A program made the position numbers and the translations under genes. Below, one piece after another: positions 45,285-54,737 of a stretch of DNA of 64,000 nucleotides; positions within the stretch are counted from its first letter, which is position 1, and each line of letters begins with the position of its first letter. The stretch spans positions 124,001 to 188,000 of the forward strand of contig JBBDXW010000071.1 in assembly GCA_040902105.1 (NCBI GenBank), in the 5' to 3' direction. The notes under the pieces were generated by a model that was not told the origin of the DNA, did no database searches, and saw only the letters and a program-made list of their open reading frames with translations. This stretch comes from IDS-8 sp040902105 (GTDB lineage Bacteria > Pseudomonadota > Gammaproteobacteria > Steroidobacterales > Woeseiaceae).

Positions 45285-45677
45285 ATGGAAGCCAGGACCA
45301 GAACCATCAAAGAGACCCCCGAACAGGCGGCCGAGTCGATTTCGGCGGCGCTGGACTTTCTGCAGGCTGAAGCGGAAGCGGCCGGCCTTTCCGAAGTCGG
45401 CGAGCTGATTCAACGGGCAGCGACGAAGGCGAAGGAACGCAGCGGACCGATATCGCCACAAACCCCGGCCGCGCAGGCGATGGATCTCCCGGGCGCCTGC
45501 AAGGCGATTGTCGGGCTGCCGGACGAGTACCGGAAGGCTCTGGTATTCAGAAAGGTCTATGGACGTTCCTATGAGGAGATCGCTGGCGACTGCAACGTGT
45601 CAGTCGCTACCGCGAAGGACCGGGTCATGAAGGGCTTCCAGCTGGTGCGGACGTCCCTGCGGACAAGTCTGTCGTGA
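45285..45677 (+). CDS. Region-4-only sigma-like protein with novel N-terminal domain
   Basis: Protein of 130 residues from ATG 45285. The C-terminal half is a sigma-70 region 4 helix-turn-helix (LPDEYRKALVFRKVYGRSYEEIAG, shown here across about residues 74-97, then ATAKDRVMKGF). There is no region 2. The N-terminal half (ETPEQAAESISAALDFLQAE then GLSEVGELIQRA) matches the small protein encoded after luxI at 63120-63332 in the ETPE-AA-I-AL-FL-E order. It may act as a DNA-binding modulator or anti-sigma-like partner of the ECF sigma factor 250 bases downstream. Function unknown. Confidence 0.72.
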   Translation: MEARTRTIKETPEQAAESISAALDFLQAEAEAAGLSEVGELIQRAATKAKERSGPISPQTPAAQAMDLPGACKAIVGLPDEYRKALVFRKVYGRSYEEIAGDCNVSVATAKDRVMKGFQLVRTSLRTSLS

Positions 45678-45928
45678 GGAAGAATCGATAATCGCTCCCG
45701 CCTGGACGACAATCGTCTGTGATGACTATCAGTAGCATTCGCGCGTTCGACCTGATAGGCTTTTTCAGTACGAATTCAGGGACACGTTGAGCGGAAGTAG
45801 AGGCGGGACCGTCTTGCGGTCCTTGTGCGCCTCAGCTCCAACAGGTCCCTGGCGTCGTCTCTTCCCGTCCCGCGAGCATACACGGATCGATGATGCATTC
45901 TCCACGCTTTAGTCAGGTCCGCAGGTAA

Positions 45929-46558
45929 GTGGCCGGAGCAGATCGCACGGCGGCGCTGTTTCGCGAACACCAAGAGCGCTTGACTCGATTTGCAAGGCAC
46001 CTGGTCGGCATCGGAGCCGATGCCGAGGACCTGGTTCAGGAAACCTTTCTGCGGGCGCACCACTACCTGTGCAACGGCAAGGAAATACGTGCCCCGCTGA
46101 GTTTTCTGTTCGTCACGATGCGTAACCTTGTTAACGACGCGAATCGTCAGAAAAGGATCGCCGTGGTGGAAGCCTGCCTCGATGTCGACGAGGTTGCACC
46201 GGACGACGCAGCACCGTCCGTCGAACGTCAGGCCATGTCGGAACGGGAATTCGAGAGTCTGTGTGTCGCCATCGCGCAACTGCCGGAGCGAATGCGTTAT
46301 GCTTTCGTGCTGAGAAAGGTCTATGGTTACAGCTGCCGGGAAATTGCGGAGCACCTCGGGCGCTCGACAAATACGGTCCGGGATCAGGTTGCGCAGAGTT
46401 TCAAAAAGCTGCACGCGTTCAAGAACTGCGACGCCCCGGGTCAGCGCGAGCCTCAGAGCGTGACCTTGGACGAGCGTGAGCAGTCAGAAGCGGAGGAAAG
46501 CGACAAGCTGTGCACTTTCAGTCTTGCGCCATTAGCGCATCGTGAATCATCCGGCTGA
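45929..46558 (+). CDS. FecI-type ECF sigma factor of the lasso island
   Basis: Sigma factor of 209 residues. Region 2 is complete (about 5-80, DAEDLVQETFLRAHHYL and FLFVTMRNLVNDANRQ), region 4 has LPERMRYAFVLRKVYGYSCREIAE and STNTVRDQVAQSF. Start is GTG at 45929. FecR follows with a 17-base overlap, then the STN receptor, the standard FecI-FecR-FecA cell-surface signalling set. In lasso isopeptidase clusters of proteobacteria this trio senses or imports the peptide. Its own promoter and target promoters are not identified. Confidence 0.9.
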   Translation: MAGADRTAALFREHQERLTRFARHLVGIGADAEDLVQETFLRAHHYLCNGKEIRAPLSFLFVTMRNLVNDANRQKRIAVVEACLDVDEVAPDDAAPSVERQAMSEREFESLCVAIAQLPERMRYAFVLRKVYGYSCREIAEHLGRSTNTVRDQVAQSFKKLHAFKNCDAPGQREPQSVTLDEREQSEAEESDKLCTFSLAPLAHRESSG

Positions 46559-47585
46559 TATTGCGGCGCAGACCGCCGAGGACGAAGCACTCCGCTGGCT
46601 GGTCGATTTCGACGAACTGTCGGAAGTCGAGCAGGCACGCTTTCACGCCTGGCTGGATGAACGTCCGGAAAACCGCGTGGCGTTCGAGAAAGTCGAACGG
46701 GACTGGCGCCAACTGGATGTCGTTCGGCAGCTTGCGACCGAGGCGCCGGACCCCGAAGTGGTCAACAAGTGGTTATGGCGCCGCCGTCTGCGGCGCCGTT
46801 ATTTGCCGCTTGCCGCGGCCGCCGGCATCGCCGCGGCGGCCATCGTAATCGTTTTGTTGCCTCGTCAGGCCTATGAAGCGGGCTTTCGAACCGCCATCGG
46901 CCAGCACGAAGAAATCCTGTTGCCCGACGACTCGGTCATTACGCTCAATACCAATTCCGAAGTGACCGTGCACTATGACGCCCAGGAACGGCGCGTCCGA
47001 CTGCTGAGGGGCGAGGTTCATTTTATCGTCGCAGCGGCGCCAGAGCGGCCATTCAGCGTGGTAGCCGGGTCCGGAACGGTGCGCGCCGTGGGCACCGAGT
47101 TCAACGTTTATCTGAAAGGTGACGTGGTCGAGGTGACTGTCACCGAAGGTGTTGTCGAAGTTCTCCCGAATGCGCTGACCAAGGCCAATGACGAGGCCAG
47201 GTCACCTCGCGCGCCGCCCGGCGATGCGGCTCCAGTCGCGACCGTCGCCGCCGAAAGGCTGGGCAAGGGGCAGAAGCTCGAGTATCGCGAAACGATCGAG
47301 TCGGTATCGAGCGTGGATCCGGCGGAGATCGCCCGCAAGCTTGCGTGGCAGGCCGGCATGCTCGATTTTCAGGGAGATACTCTGGCGGAGGTCATCGAGG
47401 AAGCCAGCCGTTATACCGAAACCCGAATTACGATCGAAGATCCCGAAGTAGAAGGCCTGCACGTTACCGGCTACTTCAGGGCCGGCGACATCGATACGCT
47501 GCTCGAATTGATCGAGTCGAACGAACAGGTCGCGGTACGCCGCATCAGTCCGGGTCTGGTACATATCACCGCGAGTCGAAACTGA
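46542..47585 (+). CDS. FecR-type anti-sigma regulator
   Basis: Inner-membrane regulator of 347 residues. Start is GTG at 46542 overlapping the sigma gene by 17 bases. N-terminal cytoplasmic FecR_N part (EDEALRWLVDFDELSEVE), one membrane segment (about 88-106), the periplasmic FecR beta domain (EILLPDDSVITLNTNSEVTV, FNVYLKGDVVEVTVTEGVVEV) and a C-terminal STN-like domain (about 268-340). It transmits the receptor state through the periplasm to the sigma factor. Confidence 0.9.
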   Translation: MNHPADIAAQTAEDEALRWLVDFDELSEVEQARFHAWLDERPENRVAFEKVERDWRQLDVVRQLATEAPDPEVVNKWLWRRRLRRRYLPLAAAAGIAAAAIVIVLLPRQAYEAGFRTAIGQHEEILLPDDSVITLNTNSEVTVHYDAQERRVRLLRGEVHFIVAAAPERPFSVVAGSGTVRAVGTEFNVYLKGDVVEVTVTEGVVEVLPNALTKANDEARSPRAPPGDAAPVATVAAERLGKGQKLEYRETIESVSSVDPAEIARKLAWQAGMLDFQGDTLAEVIEEASRYTETRITIEDPEVEGLHVTGYFRAGDIDTLLELIESNEQVAVRRISPGLVHITASRN

Positions 47586-47863
47586 CCCCAACAAGGCGGC
47601 TTTCGCCAAGGGCCGGAATGCACCGCCTGTGTGCAATGCGAACCGGCCAAGTGTCTTCGCAGTCCCGGTATAATTTCAAGCGTGCTTCGACTCCGGGAGC
47701 AAAACAGGGCCCGCTAGTCATAAACATGTAGCAACACGTCTTTCCCGACAAGGAAACCCGAAATAGCGATGGCGTTTCCACTCGCAAATGGTCCACTTGA
47801 AAACTCGAGTGCATTTGCCTGCAACAGCAGCTCGTACGCGGGCTGAAAATCGGGGGAACAGAC

Positions 47864-50800
47864 ATGACGAATCCATGGCGGACGGGCACGCCGTTCAATT
47901 CATACGGCTGCAGAAATCAGCTCTTGCCGGTGTTGTTATTGACCGTAACGGCACTGGCTCTCGCGGATCGCACAGTCGCCGAAACGAGCCGGTCCGAAGC
48001 GAATCCAGTCGAATTCAACATAGCGGCACAATCCGTTCCCGCCGCGCTCAGCGAATTTGCACGGCAGGCGCGTGCGCAACTTTTTTTCATTTCTGACGGA
48101 TTCGAAGACATTCAGGCGAATGCAGTTGTCGGTAGCTACGCTGCACAGCAGGCGCTCGACCTTCTGCTTGAGGGCACGGGGCTCTCGGCCAATATTTCGG
48201 CGGATTCCGGCGTCAAGGTGAGGCCGGTAAGTGCAACCTTGAATTCGTTCACTCTGGGCTCGCAGTTGTTTGCAACGGCGGAGCCGCTAGCACCACTGAC
48301 ACAGTTGGGTGCACAGTACGCTGATGATACGAGAGGCACGACAGTTCAGCAGACCGGGCTCGCCAGGGAGAAGCAGGGCTTTAAAGAACCGGCGAAGAAA
48401 CTGGAGGAAATCGTCGTCACCGGCTCACGCATTCGGGGGGCGGAAAGTGCTGCGCCCGTAATCACCGTTACCGCCGAGGACATTGACAAGGGAGGCTTCG
48501 CAACGGTAGAGCAGTTGATCTCGAGTTGGCCTCAGAATTTCGGTGGTGGTGCCTCTCAAGAAAACTTTACCGACACGTTGAGTGGCCAAGAGGTCCGACA
48601 GTTTACGGGCTCGGAAACATCGATAGACCTGCGGGGCCTTGGCTCGGACGCGACACTTATACTTGTAAATGGGAGGAGAATCGCGGCAGGTGGTCTTCTT
48701 GGCGATTTCACGGATATATCCGGTATCCCAATTGCCGCGATTGAACGTGTTGAGATTCTCACAGATGGGGCATCTGCAATCTACGGCTCCGAGGCCGTTG
48801 GGGGTGTTGTCAACTTCGTGATGCTCGACAACTACGAGGGAGCGGAAACTCGCCTCCAAGTATCGCCGGACTTGGGCGCGGATACATCGGATATTCGTTT
48901 TGGTCAGGTTTTCGGCAAGTCTTGGAGGACGGGTGGTCTACTACTGTCATATGAGTACTACGAGCAGGACAATCTTGATGCCTCCGATCGGGCGCAAACA
49001 GCTAATAGCGACCTAACACCATTCGGCGGAGATGACTGGAGCCTCCCCGGCGGTAATCCCGGAACCATTCGAACGGGGCTCTCCACCGATCGTGTATGGT
49101 ATGACATTCCAGCCGGTCAAGATGGCACGTCGCTTACGACTGCCGATTTCGTCGGTTTGCCGAGCCCGCAGAATCTTAGAAATTTGCGCGCTGGATTGGA
49201 TCTCAGGAGCGAGCAAGAACGGCACAGCGGGTACGTGAAATTTCAGCAAGAGCTTTCAGAAGGAGCAGACTTTTTTTTTGAGACACGGTTCACAAAACAT
49301 GAGTCAGTTGCCCGCACGGTTCAAGACACGTTTAACCTAAACGTCCCCGACACGAATCCCTTTTTCGTTGACCCAACCGGTACTGGTCTTATGACGGTCA
49401 GTTTCGAACGCTACACTTTCATTACCGATTTTGGTCCAGCTATTACTACCGGAGACACCGAAACTTACGGAGGCACAACTGGTGTCTTGTTTGACCTTGG
49501 TGTCTCCTCGTGGGAAGCAGAGCTTTCAGGATCGTACGCAAGATCGGAGGGATCGGGTCTACGCAGTAACGCTACTTCGACAGCTGCAGTAGCCACTGCC
49601 CTGGCGCAAACCGATCCCCAGCTTGCGTTCAATCCTTTTGGTGATGGCTCACATACGAATCCAGGCGTGCTGGATGCACTCCGCGTTTGCTGCTCCGGGA
49701 ATGACGTTGTCACGGATGTTGTAGGCTTCAACGCTGATTTCAACGGTCAACTTTTCGAACTCGCGAGCGGTCCCGTCGGTGTTGCGGCTGGGCTTGAGTA
49801 CCGAGAAGAGTCACTTAAGGGGAGGACCATAGATGACGGTTCGGTGGTTGCCGGGATCGATCGCGGTCGCGAGATTTCGGCCGTTTACGCTGAGCTTTTC
49901 GTCCCTTTGGTCAGCCCAAAAACTGGACGACCCGGCATGGAACGCCTGGAACTCTCGATTGCAGGGCGGTATTCGGATTATAGCGATTTCGGCGATAACG
50001 TGAGCCCGAAAGTAGGCGTTGTGTGGTCGCCGTCACAGTCCCTGTTGTTCAGAGGAACGTATGGCGAATCATTCAAGGCGCCTCTTCTGAGCGACCTCGA
50101 TACAGCCGACCCGCTCACCAATTCGGCGTCTTACATTGACTTGAGCTTCGCTGGGCCGCCTGTAGTGCCAGCGCTCTTTCGTTTTGGGGGGAATGAAAAG
50201 CTAACGCCAGAAGAAGCAGCGACTTGGACAGCCGGGATTCAGTTTGCGCCAACCTCGGTTGAGGGGCTCAACATTGACCTAACGTACTTTGACATCGTGT
50301 TTGAAGATCGCATCCTTGCGGTAAGCACGAGTCTCTTAGACGTCTTTGATCCTGAATTCGCTCCGCTGGTGAACCTGACTCCGACACAAGCTGAGATTAT
50401 CGAAATAGTAGGCTCACCGGCTTACGACAATTCCACTCCCCCAGTTGACATTATTAACGGAACAGTTCCAGTTGACGCCATTGTAGACTATCGGCGGCAG
50501 AACTTCTCGAAATGGGAAGTATCCGGATTGGACCTTCAACTTGTTTACAGCTTTGACTCAAATGCGGGTCGATTTGATTTGGGGCTCAACGGAAGCTACT
50601 TATTCAAGGTCAACCAAGCTTTGCTGGTCACGCTGCCGTCGCTGGATCTCGTTAGCACAGTCAGAAACCCCGTCGACTTTCGGGCTCGCGGCAGTCTTTC
50701 TTGGACGAAAGGGCACTGGGGGATGTCTGGGTTCCTCAACTACACCGACAGCTATATCGATGACGAAAGCGATCCTGCGCGATCCATTGATTCGTGGAAG

Positions 50801-51007
50801 ACGGTCGATTTCCAGTTAACCTACGATACAGAACAACGCGACCCGAGTCGGTGGTTGGATGGTCTTCAGTTCGCCTTATCTATCCGGAATCTCTTTGATG
50901 AAGACCCGCCCTTCGTGAATCGCTCAGGTGGCTTGGGATTCGATCCAGCGAACTCCAGCGCATTTGGTCAAGCCATCAGCCTCCAGGCAGTCAAAACCTG
51001 GAATTGA
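47864..51007 (+). CDS. STN-bearing TonB-dependent receptor of the lasso island
   Basis: Outer-membrane receptor of 1047 residues. GGGGGAA seven bases before ATG 47864 supports the start. After a signal region (LLPVLLLTVTALALADRTVA) comes an STN signalling domain (about 50-120, FNIAAQSVPAALSEFARQAR), then the plug (about 175-300, EEIVVTGSRIRGAESAAP; LRGLGSDATLILVNGRR) and a barrel ending in LQAVKTWN. The STN domain pairs it with FecR. In lasso clusters such receptors import the matured peptide. Base composition falls markedly in GC from the plug onwards while the STN end is GC-rich, so the gene may be mosaic. Confidence 0.92.
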   Translation: MTNPWRTGTPFNSYGCRNQLLPVLLLTVTALALADRTVAETSRSEANPVEFNIAAQSVPAALSEFARQARAQLFFISDGFEDIQANAVVGSYAAQQALDLLLEGTGLSANISADSGVKVRPVSATLNSFTLGSQLFATAEPLAPLTQLGAQYADDTRGTTVQQTGLAREKQGFKEPAKKLEEIVVTGSRIRGAESAAPVITVTAEDIDKGGFATVEQLISSWPQNFGGGASQENFTDTLSGQEVRQFTGSETSIDLRGLGSDATLILVNGRRIAAGGLLGDFTDISGIPIAAIERVEILTDGASAIYGSEAVGGVVNFVMLDNYEGAETRLQVSPDLGADTSDIRFGQVFGKSWRTGGLLLSYEYYEQDNLDASDRAQTANSDLTPFGGDDWSLPGGNPGTIRTGLSTDRVWYDIPAGQDGTSLTTADFVGLPSPQNLRNLRAGLDLRSEQERHSGYVKFQQELSEGADFFFETRFTKHESVARTVQDTFNLNVPDTNPFFVDPTGTGLMTVSFERYTFITDFGPAITTGDTETYGGTTGVLFDLGVSSWEAELSGSYARSEGSGLRSNATSTAAVATALAQTDPQLAFNPFGDGSHTNPGVLDALRVCCSGNDVVTDVVGFNADFNGQLFELASGPVGVAAGLEYREESLKGRTIDDGSVVAGIDRGREISAVYAELFVPLVSPKTGRPGMERLELSIAGRYSDYSDFGDNVSPKVGVVWSPSQSLLFRGTYGESFKAPLLSDLDTADPLTNSASYIDLSFAGPPVVPALFRFGGNEKLTPEEAATWTAGIQFAPTSVEGLNIDLTYFDIVFEDRILAVSTSLLDVFDPEFAPLVNLTPTQAEIIEIVGSPAYDNSTPPVDIINGTVPVDAIVDYRRQNFSKWEVSGLDLQLVYSFDSNAGRFDLGLNGSYLFKVNQALLVTLPSLDLVSTVRNPVDFRARGSLSWTKGHWGMSGFLNYTDSYIDDESDPARSIDSWKTVDFQLTYDTEQRDPSRWLDGLQFALSIRNLFDEDPPFVNRSGGLGFDPANSSAFGQAISLQAVKTWN

Positions 51008-51075
51008 CAACAATACCGATCGCTCTGTCTAACTAGCCAAATCCTCAGAAGAACATCCGGCTACGTGGCTAGCTA

Positions 51076-54000
51076 TTGAGACCATTTTCACGATCAACAT
51101 TCAGAAACGCGATCCAAGTGAATCTGACTTTGCGATACTCAAGTCTCGTTCGGGCGACTGCTGCCTCGTTCTTGTTCGCATCAATGACCGCGTGCGCCGG
51201 TTCGGATCGTGAAGTTCAACCCGAGGGACTGCGATGGACGGAGATCGACAAAGGTACTCTCGGAACCGCCGAAATGCCTTCCGCGGTGTCGAGAAACTTT
51301 TCATTCCACACCACGGAAGGTACGCTCATGAATGTCGACGTGTCGCCCAATGGCGAGACGCTGATATTCGACCTGCTGGGTGACATCTATTGGATGCCTA
51401 TACAGGGCGGAGACGCCTCACCCCTGACATTCGGTCGCGCCTGGGACCAGGCACCTCGTTTCTCGTCGGACGGAAAGGCTATCTACTTTGTGAGCGATCG
51501 CGAAGGTCTCAAGAATATATGGCGGCTCACTCTATCCGGTCGAACGCTATTTCAGGTTACAAGGTCGGATGCCGACATTATGGGTACGCCGAACTGGTCA
51601 CAAGATGGAAGCCATCTGCTGGCTGGTCTTGGTGATGCTTATTTGAACAATGCAGAAGTCACACTCCAATCGATCACTCCGCACAATGGAGAAATTACGC
51701 CAATAGATGCGCCAGGAGGACCCGCGTTTGATTGGGTTGCATACAAGCCGCTCAGACCCATCGTGACTATTTTCTCCGCCGTGCAGTCCGCGAGCGGTCA
51801 AGTATATTACTCTCAGTCTGACGGTGACGTCACCCGCATGTCGGTGCGACTGCACACCTTCGATCCGAAGACAAAAAAACGGACGACAATCACACCGGAG
51901 GAGGCGCTCTACAGTGACTATAAGCCGCAACTTTCGAACAACGGAAAGCTGTTGGCGTATTTTCGCCAATACAACGATCGCCGCACGGAACTACGGATTC
52001 TAGACAGAAGTACCGGACAGGATGAAGCGCTCACCGAGCTTACGAATGCGGATGACGTGGACTACGGTGCACGCGAGGACACTCGGCCGAATTACGCTTT
52101 CACGCCAGATGATGGTTACTTGGTTTTCTGGCATGCCGGGAATATCCGTCGACTGAAGCTTGCTGATCGATCGCTTGAGATTATACCGTTTCGGGTGACC
52201 GTTAAACGTGATGTCTGGGAGCGGGCCCAACCGACGGCACAACGAATCCATGAGTTTATCGATGCAAAGTTTATCCGTTGGCCGAGCGTGTCGCGCGATG
52301 GTCAAACCATCGCCTTTGCAGCGATCGGGTATGTGTGGGTGATGGAATATGAGACAAGCCGCATTCGACGACTGACTACGTCAAATGCTTTTGAATACAT
52401 GCCCGCGATCTCCCCTGATGGTCGGTCCATCGCCTATGTCAGCTTCGCTGAAACGGATCATGAGCGCTGGCCAGGTCGATTGATGGTCGCCGATGTCGAA
52501 GGCGGAGTGCCGCGGCAAGTCCTGGCGGGGCAAAAAGATATCTTTATGCTGCCCAGCTGGTCGCAAGACAGTCAACGTATCGCCCTCATCCGCGAAGTGC
52601 AGACGGACACTGGCATTAAGGCAGCGTTTGGCTGGACTTCGGCGATAAACGGAGTGTTTAATGAAGTGGCATCAGCGCCTGCCTCTGACAAGTTTATCGC
52701 CGTATCAATTTACGCACGTTTCGTCAGCTTCGATGAGGATGGACAGCATCTCCTCTTGGGTTTCCCAACGTCAAGAACAGAGACGAGCCTCGCCACGGTG
52801 CGTCTCGACGGCAGTGCGCAGAGAACGCTCGCCATTGGCGCGCCCGATGTAGGTGGAATCGCGCCGGCACCGGACCTGAAACACCTGGCGCTGATTCGAC
52901 GCGACGGTACCGCTTGGGTCGTTCCTTTTGGGGTAAGCGCGGAAATCAGGGAGGTCGGTACCTCCTCGCCCGATGCGCGTCGCGTGGGAGACCGTGCTGG
53001 CTACTATGTCGCTTGGAATGGTTTGGGGCAGATCACCTTTGGGTTTGGACAGAATATTTATCGTTACGACCTGGGAACGAAAATTGCAGAAGTCTTGCGC
53101 GTCAAAGTCAGATTTAATAATAGCAGCGAATGCCAGCCAGTTGTATTTCAAGGCGCGCGGCTGCTGACAATGAGCACTGCAAGAGATTTACGACAAGTGA
53201 TAGACCCGGGAACGTTAGTGCTGAACGGTCAGCGAATTGCTGCGGTCGGATCAATTGACGAGGTAGCGATTCCGCCGAATGCCCTGGTTATTGATGTGGC
53301 CGGCAAGACTATCATGCCAGGGCTGATCGACTCACACTATCATCGCGTTGGAGGCAGAGGCCGTGGTATTTCCGCGTTCAGGCTACCAAATCCCAATTTC
53401 AGTGACCGGAGTGCGATCGCTTACGGGGTTACGACGGCGTGGGAGCCTGGTGGACCGTGGAACGACGGCGTTCCAGCGACTGTCGAATTGCAGTTTGCTG
53501 GGCGCATCTTAGGGCCTCGCTGGACTCATTCGGCAATGGGTTCAGTCGGCTATCCTTGGAAGCTGCTAACAAGCTACACCGCTGCGCTAGCGGCCGTAGA
53601 ACAGCATCAGGAAATGGGCGTTGCCGTATTGAAAGAGTACAACACACCGAGTCGACAACAGAGGCAGTGGTTATCCGCCGCCGCGCGCCAAAAAGGGCTT
53701 GGAATCATTTCGCATCTTGGTAGTTTCGACGACATGATGACGCGCATTGTCGACGGCTATACAGGCGGTGATCACAGCTACATTCCCGTTCCGTTCTACA
53801 GGGACGTTCGTGAGCTGATGCGACAGACCGGCTACATCTGGTCGCCAAACATTGTGATTACCAGTGGTACTTCCGGCGGTTATGAAGACGTGGGCAGTTA
53901 TTTCTGGCGATTTCTTCTCGATAAACGTCCAAACGAATTGGAAAAGTTAGAGTCGATCACGATGGCGAATCGCCTCGATCGGATTATCAATGCATCACAG

Positions 54001-54378
54001 GGTGTACCGTATGAGGTACATCGTGTCAGGCGGGTCGCGGAACAAGCAGCGTCCGCAGCAGCAGCAGGTGTGCACATTGGGATCAGCGCTCATAACATGC
54101 CAGCCGTGAATCTGCACAGCGAGATGTGGTATCTGTGGAAAGGCGGTTTACCCATTGAAAAGGTGCTCCGTGCAGCAACTATTGGCAATGCGGAAAAGCT
54201 TGGGCTTCAAGAAGAGATTGGGTCTCTAGAACCGGGCAAGGTTGCAGACTTCCTGGTACTTGACGAAAACCCGTTGGATGACATTCTCAATGCACTGTCA
54301 TTGAAATACACGGTGCAAGGCGGTGTTCTTTATGATAGCGCGAACGCGCAGAGGACAGATCTAGCCAACATGCAATAG
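51076..54378 (+). CDS. TolB-propeller amidohydrolase lipoprotein in the isopeptidase position
   Basis: Protein of about 1100 residues. The start is uncertain: TTG 51076 is used; GTG 51118 gives a cleaner lipoprotein signal (about 25 residues ending SMTAC). Residues about 60-700 are TolB/WD40-like propeller repeats (SPNGETLIFDLLGD, FSSDGKAIYFVSDREG, SPDGRSIAYVSF). Residues 710-1090 are an amidohydrolase: AGKTIMPGLIDSHYHRVGG (metal H-x-H), KEYNTPSRQQRQW, ISHLGSFDD, GDHSYIP, SAHNMPAVNLHSEMW and LEPGKVADFLVLD. In related lasso clusters this slot holds an alpha/beta-hydrolase isopeptidase with a propeller; the plan is similar but the catalytic domain differs. Substrate unknown. Confidence 0.85.
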   Translation: MRPFSRSTFRNAIQVNLTLRYSSLVRATAASFLFASMTACAGSDREVQPEGLRWTEIDKGTLGTAEMPSAVSRNFSFHTTEGTLMNVDVSPNGETLIFDLLGDIYWMPIQGGDASPLTFGRAWDQAPRFSSDGKAIYFVSDREGLKNIWRLTLSGRTLFQVTRSDADIMGTPNWSQDGSHLLAGLGDAYLNNAEVTLQSITPHNGEITPIDAPGGPAFDWVAYKPLRPIVTIFSAVQSASGQVYYSQSDGDVTRMSVRLHTFDPKTKKRTTITPEEALYSDYKPQLSNNGKLLAYFRQYNDRRTELRILDRSTGQDEALTELTNADDVDYGAREDTRPNYAFTPDDGYLVFWHAGNIRRLKLADRSLEIIPFRVTVKRDVWERAQPTAQRIHEFIDAKFIRWPSVSRDGQTIAFAAIGYVWVMEYETSRIRRLTTSNAFEYMPAISPDGRSIAYVSFAETDHERWPGRLMVADVEGGVPRQVLAGQKDIFMLPSWSQDSQRIALIREVQTDTGIKAAFGWTSAINGVFNEVASAPASDKFIAVSIYARFVSFDEDGQHLLLGFPTSRTETSLATVRLDGSAQRTLAIGAPDVGGIAPAPDLKHLALIRRDGTAWVVPFGVSAEIREVGTSSPDARRVGDRAGYYVAWNGLGQITFGFGQNIYRYDLGTKIAEVLRVKVRFNNSSECQPVVFQGARLLTMSTARDLRQVIDPGTLVLNGQRIAAVGSIDEVAIPPNALVIDVAGKTIMPGLIDSHYHRVGGRGRGISAFRLPNPNFSDRSAIAYGVTTAWEPGGPWNDGVPATVELQFAGRILGPRWTHSAMGSVGYPWKLLTSYTAALAAVEQHQEMGVAVLKEYNTPSRQQRQWLSAAARQKGLGIISHLGSFDDMMTRIVDGYTGGDHSYIPVPFYRDVRELMRQTGYIWSPNIVITSGTSGGYEDVGSYFWRFLLDKRPNELEKLESITMANRLDRIINASQGVPYEVHRVRRVAEQAASAAAAGVHIGISAHNMPAVNLHSEMWYLWKGGLPIEKVLRAATIGNAEKLGLQEEIGSLEPGKVADFLVLDENPLDDILNALSLKYTVQGGVLYDSANAQRTDLANMQ

Positions 54379-54438
54379 CATTGTGATAGTTGATCGTTTC
54401 CGGCGCCAAATCAAATATCGCGGACCTCGGCAGTTTTT

Positions 54439-54612
54439 CTAGAGATTGTGCAATAGATCGCGCGCGTCAGATCGAAAACCATCGGGCAACGAGCCATACA
54501 CCTCTTCATATAGGAATATTTCCGTTGAACCCTCGATGGCAGGACCGTGGCAGCCCTGTGTATTGCCGGACACAGTGCCCAGATCAATTAAAACAATGCT
54601 ATCAAGGTCCAT
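54439..54612 (-). CDS. Lasso peptide precursor A2 (downstream of the exporter)
   Basis: Precursor of 57 residues. AAGGAG seven bases before ATG 54612 fixes the start; a longer frame to 54708 lacks a ribosome site. Leader MDLDSIVLIDLGTVSGNTQ shares I-D-L-G-x-V-S-x-x-T-x-G with A1 and with astexin-type leaders (LGKASAETRG), with Thr at the -2 position. The predicted core begins GCHGPAIEGSTEIFLYEEVY and continues for 38 residues in all. A macrolactam between Gly1 and Glu8 is predicted. Y20-G21 recalls the Tyr-Gly end of MccJ25, klebsidin and acinetodin, so the 17 residues after it may be an extended tail or be trimmed. It lies 125 bases after the exporter stop. Confidence 0.72.
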   Translation of the reverse strand: MDLDSIVLIDLGTVSGNTQGCHGPAIEGSTEIFLYEEVYGSLPDGFRSDARDLLHNL

Positions 54613-54737
54613 AATTATCTCCTTCACTATTAGCCAATCATTAAGAGTGTCGCACCATCGGCAGAATGCGTTTAGACGTACGTGATATTGACCCCCCAAC
54701 GTAGCCATTCACTTGCAAACTCATACGCTCGGATCAC

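Noticed and set aside
47669..47674. Perfect TATAAT upstream of the receptor gene as a sigma-70 promoter
   Set aside because: No acceptable -35 hexamer 16-18 bases before it; may be chance.
54613..54708. Longer N-terminus for precursor A2
   Set aside because: The extra 32 residues have no ribosome site and do not resemble a lasso leader; the ATG at 54612 has AAGGAG.
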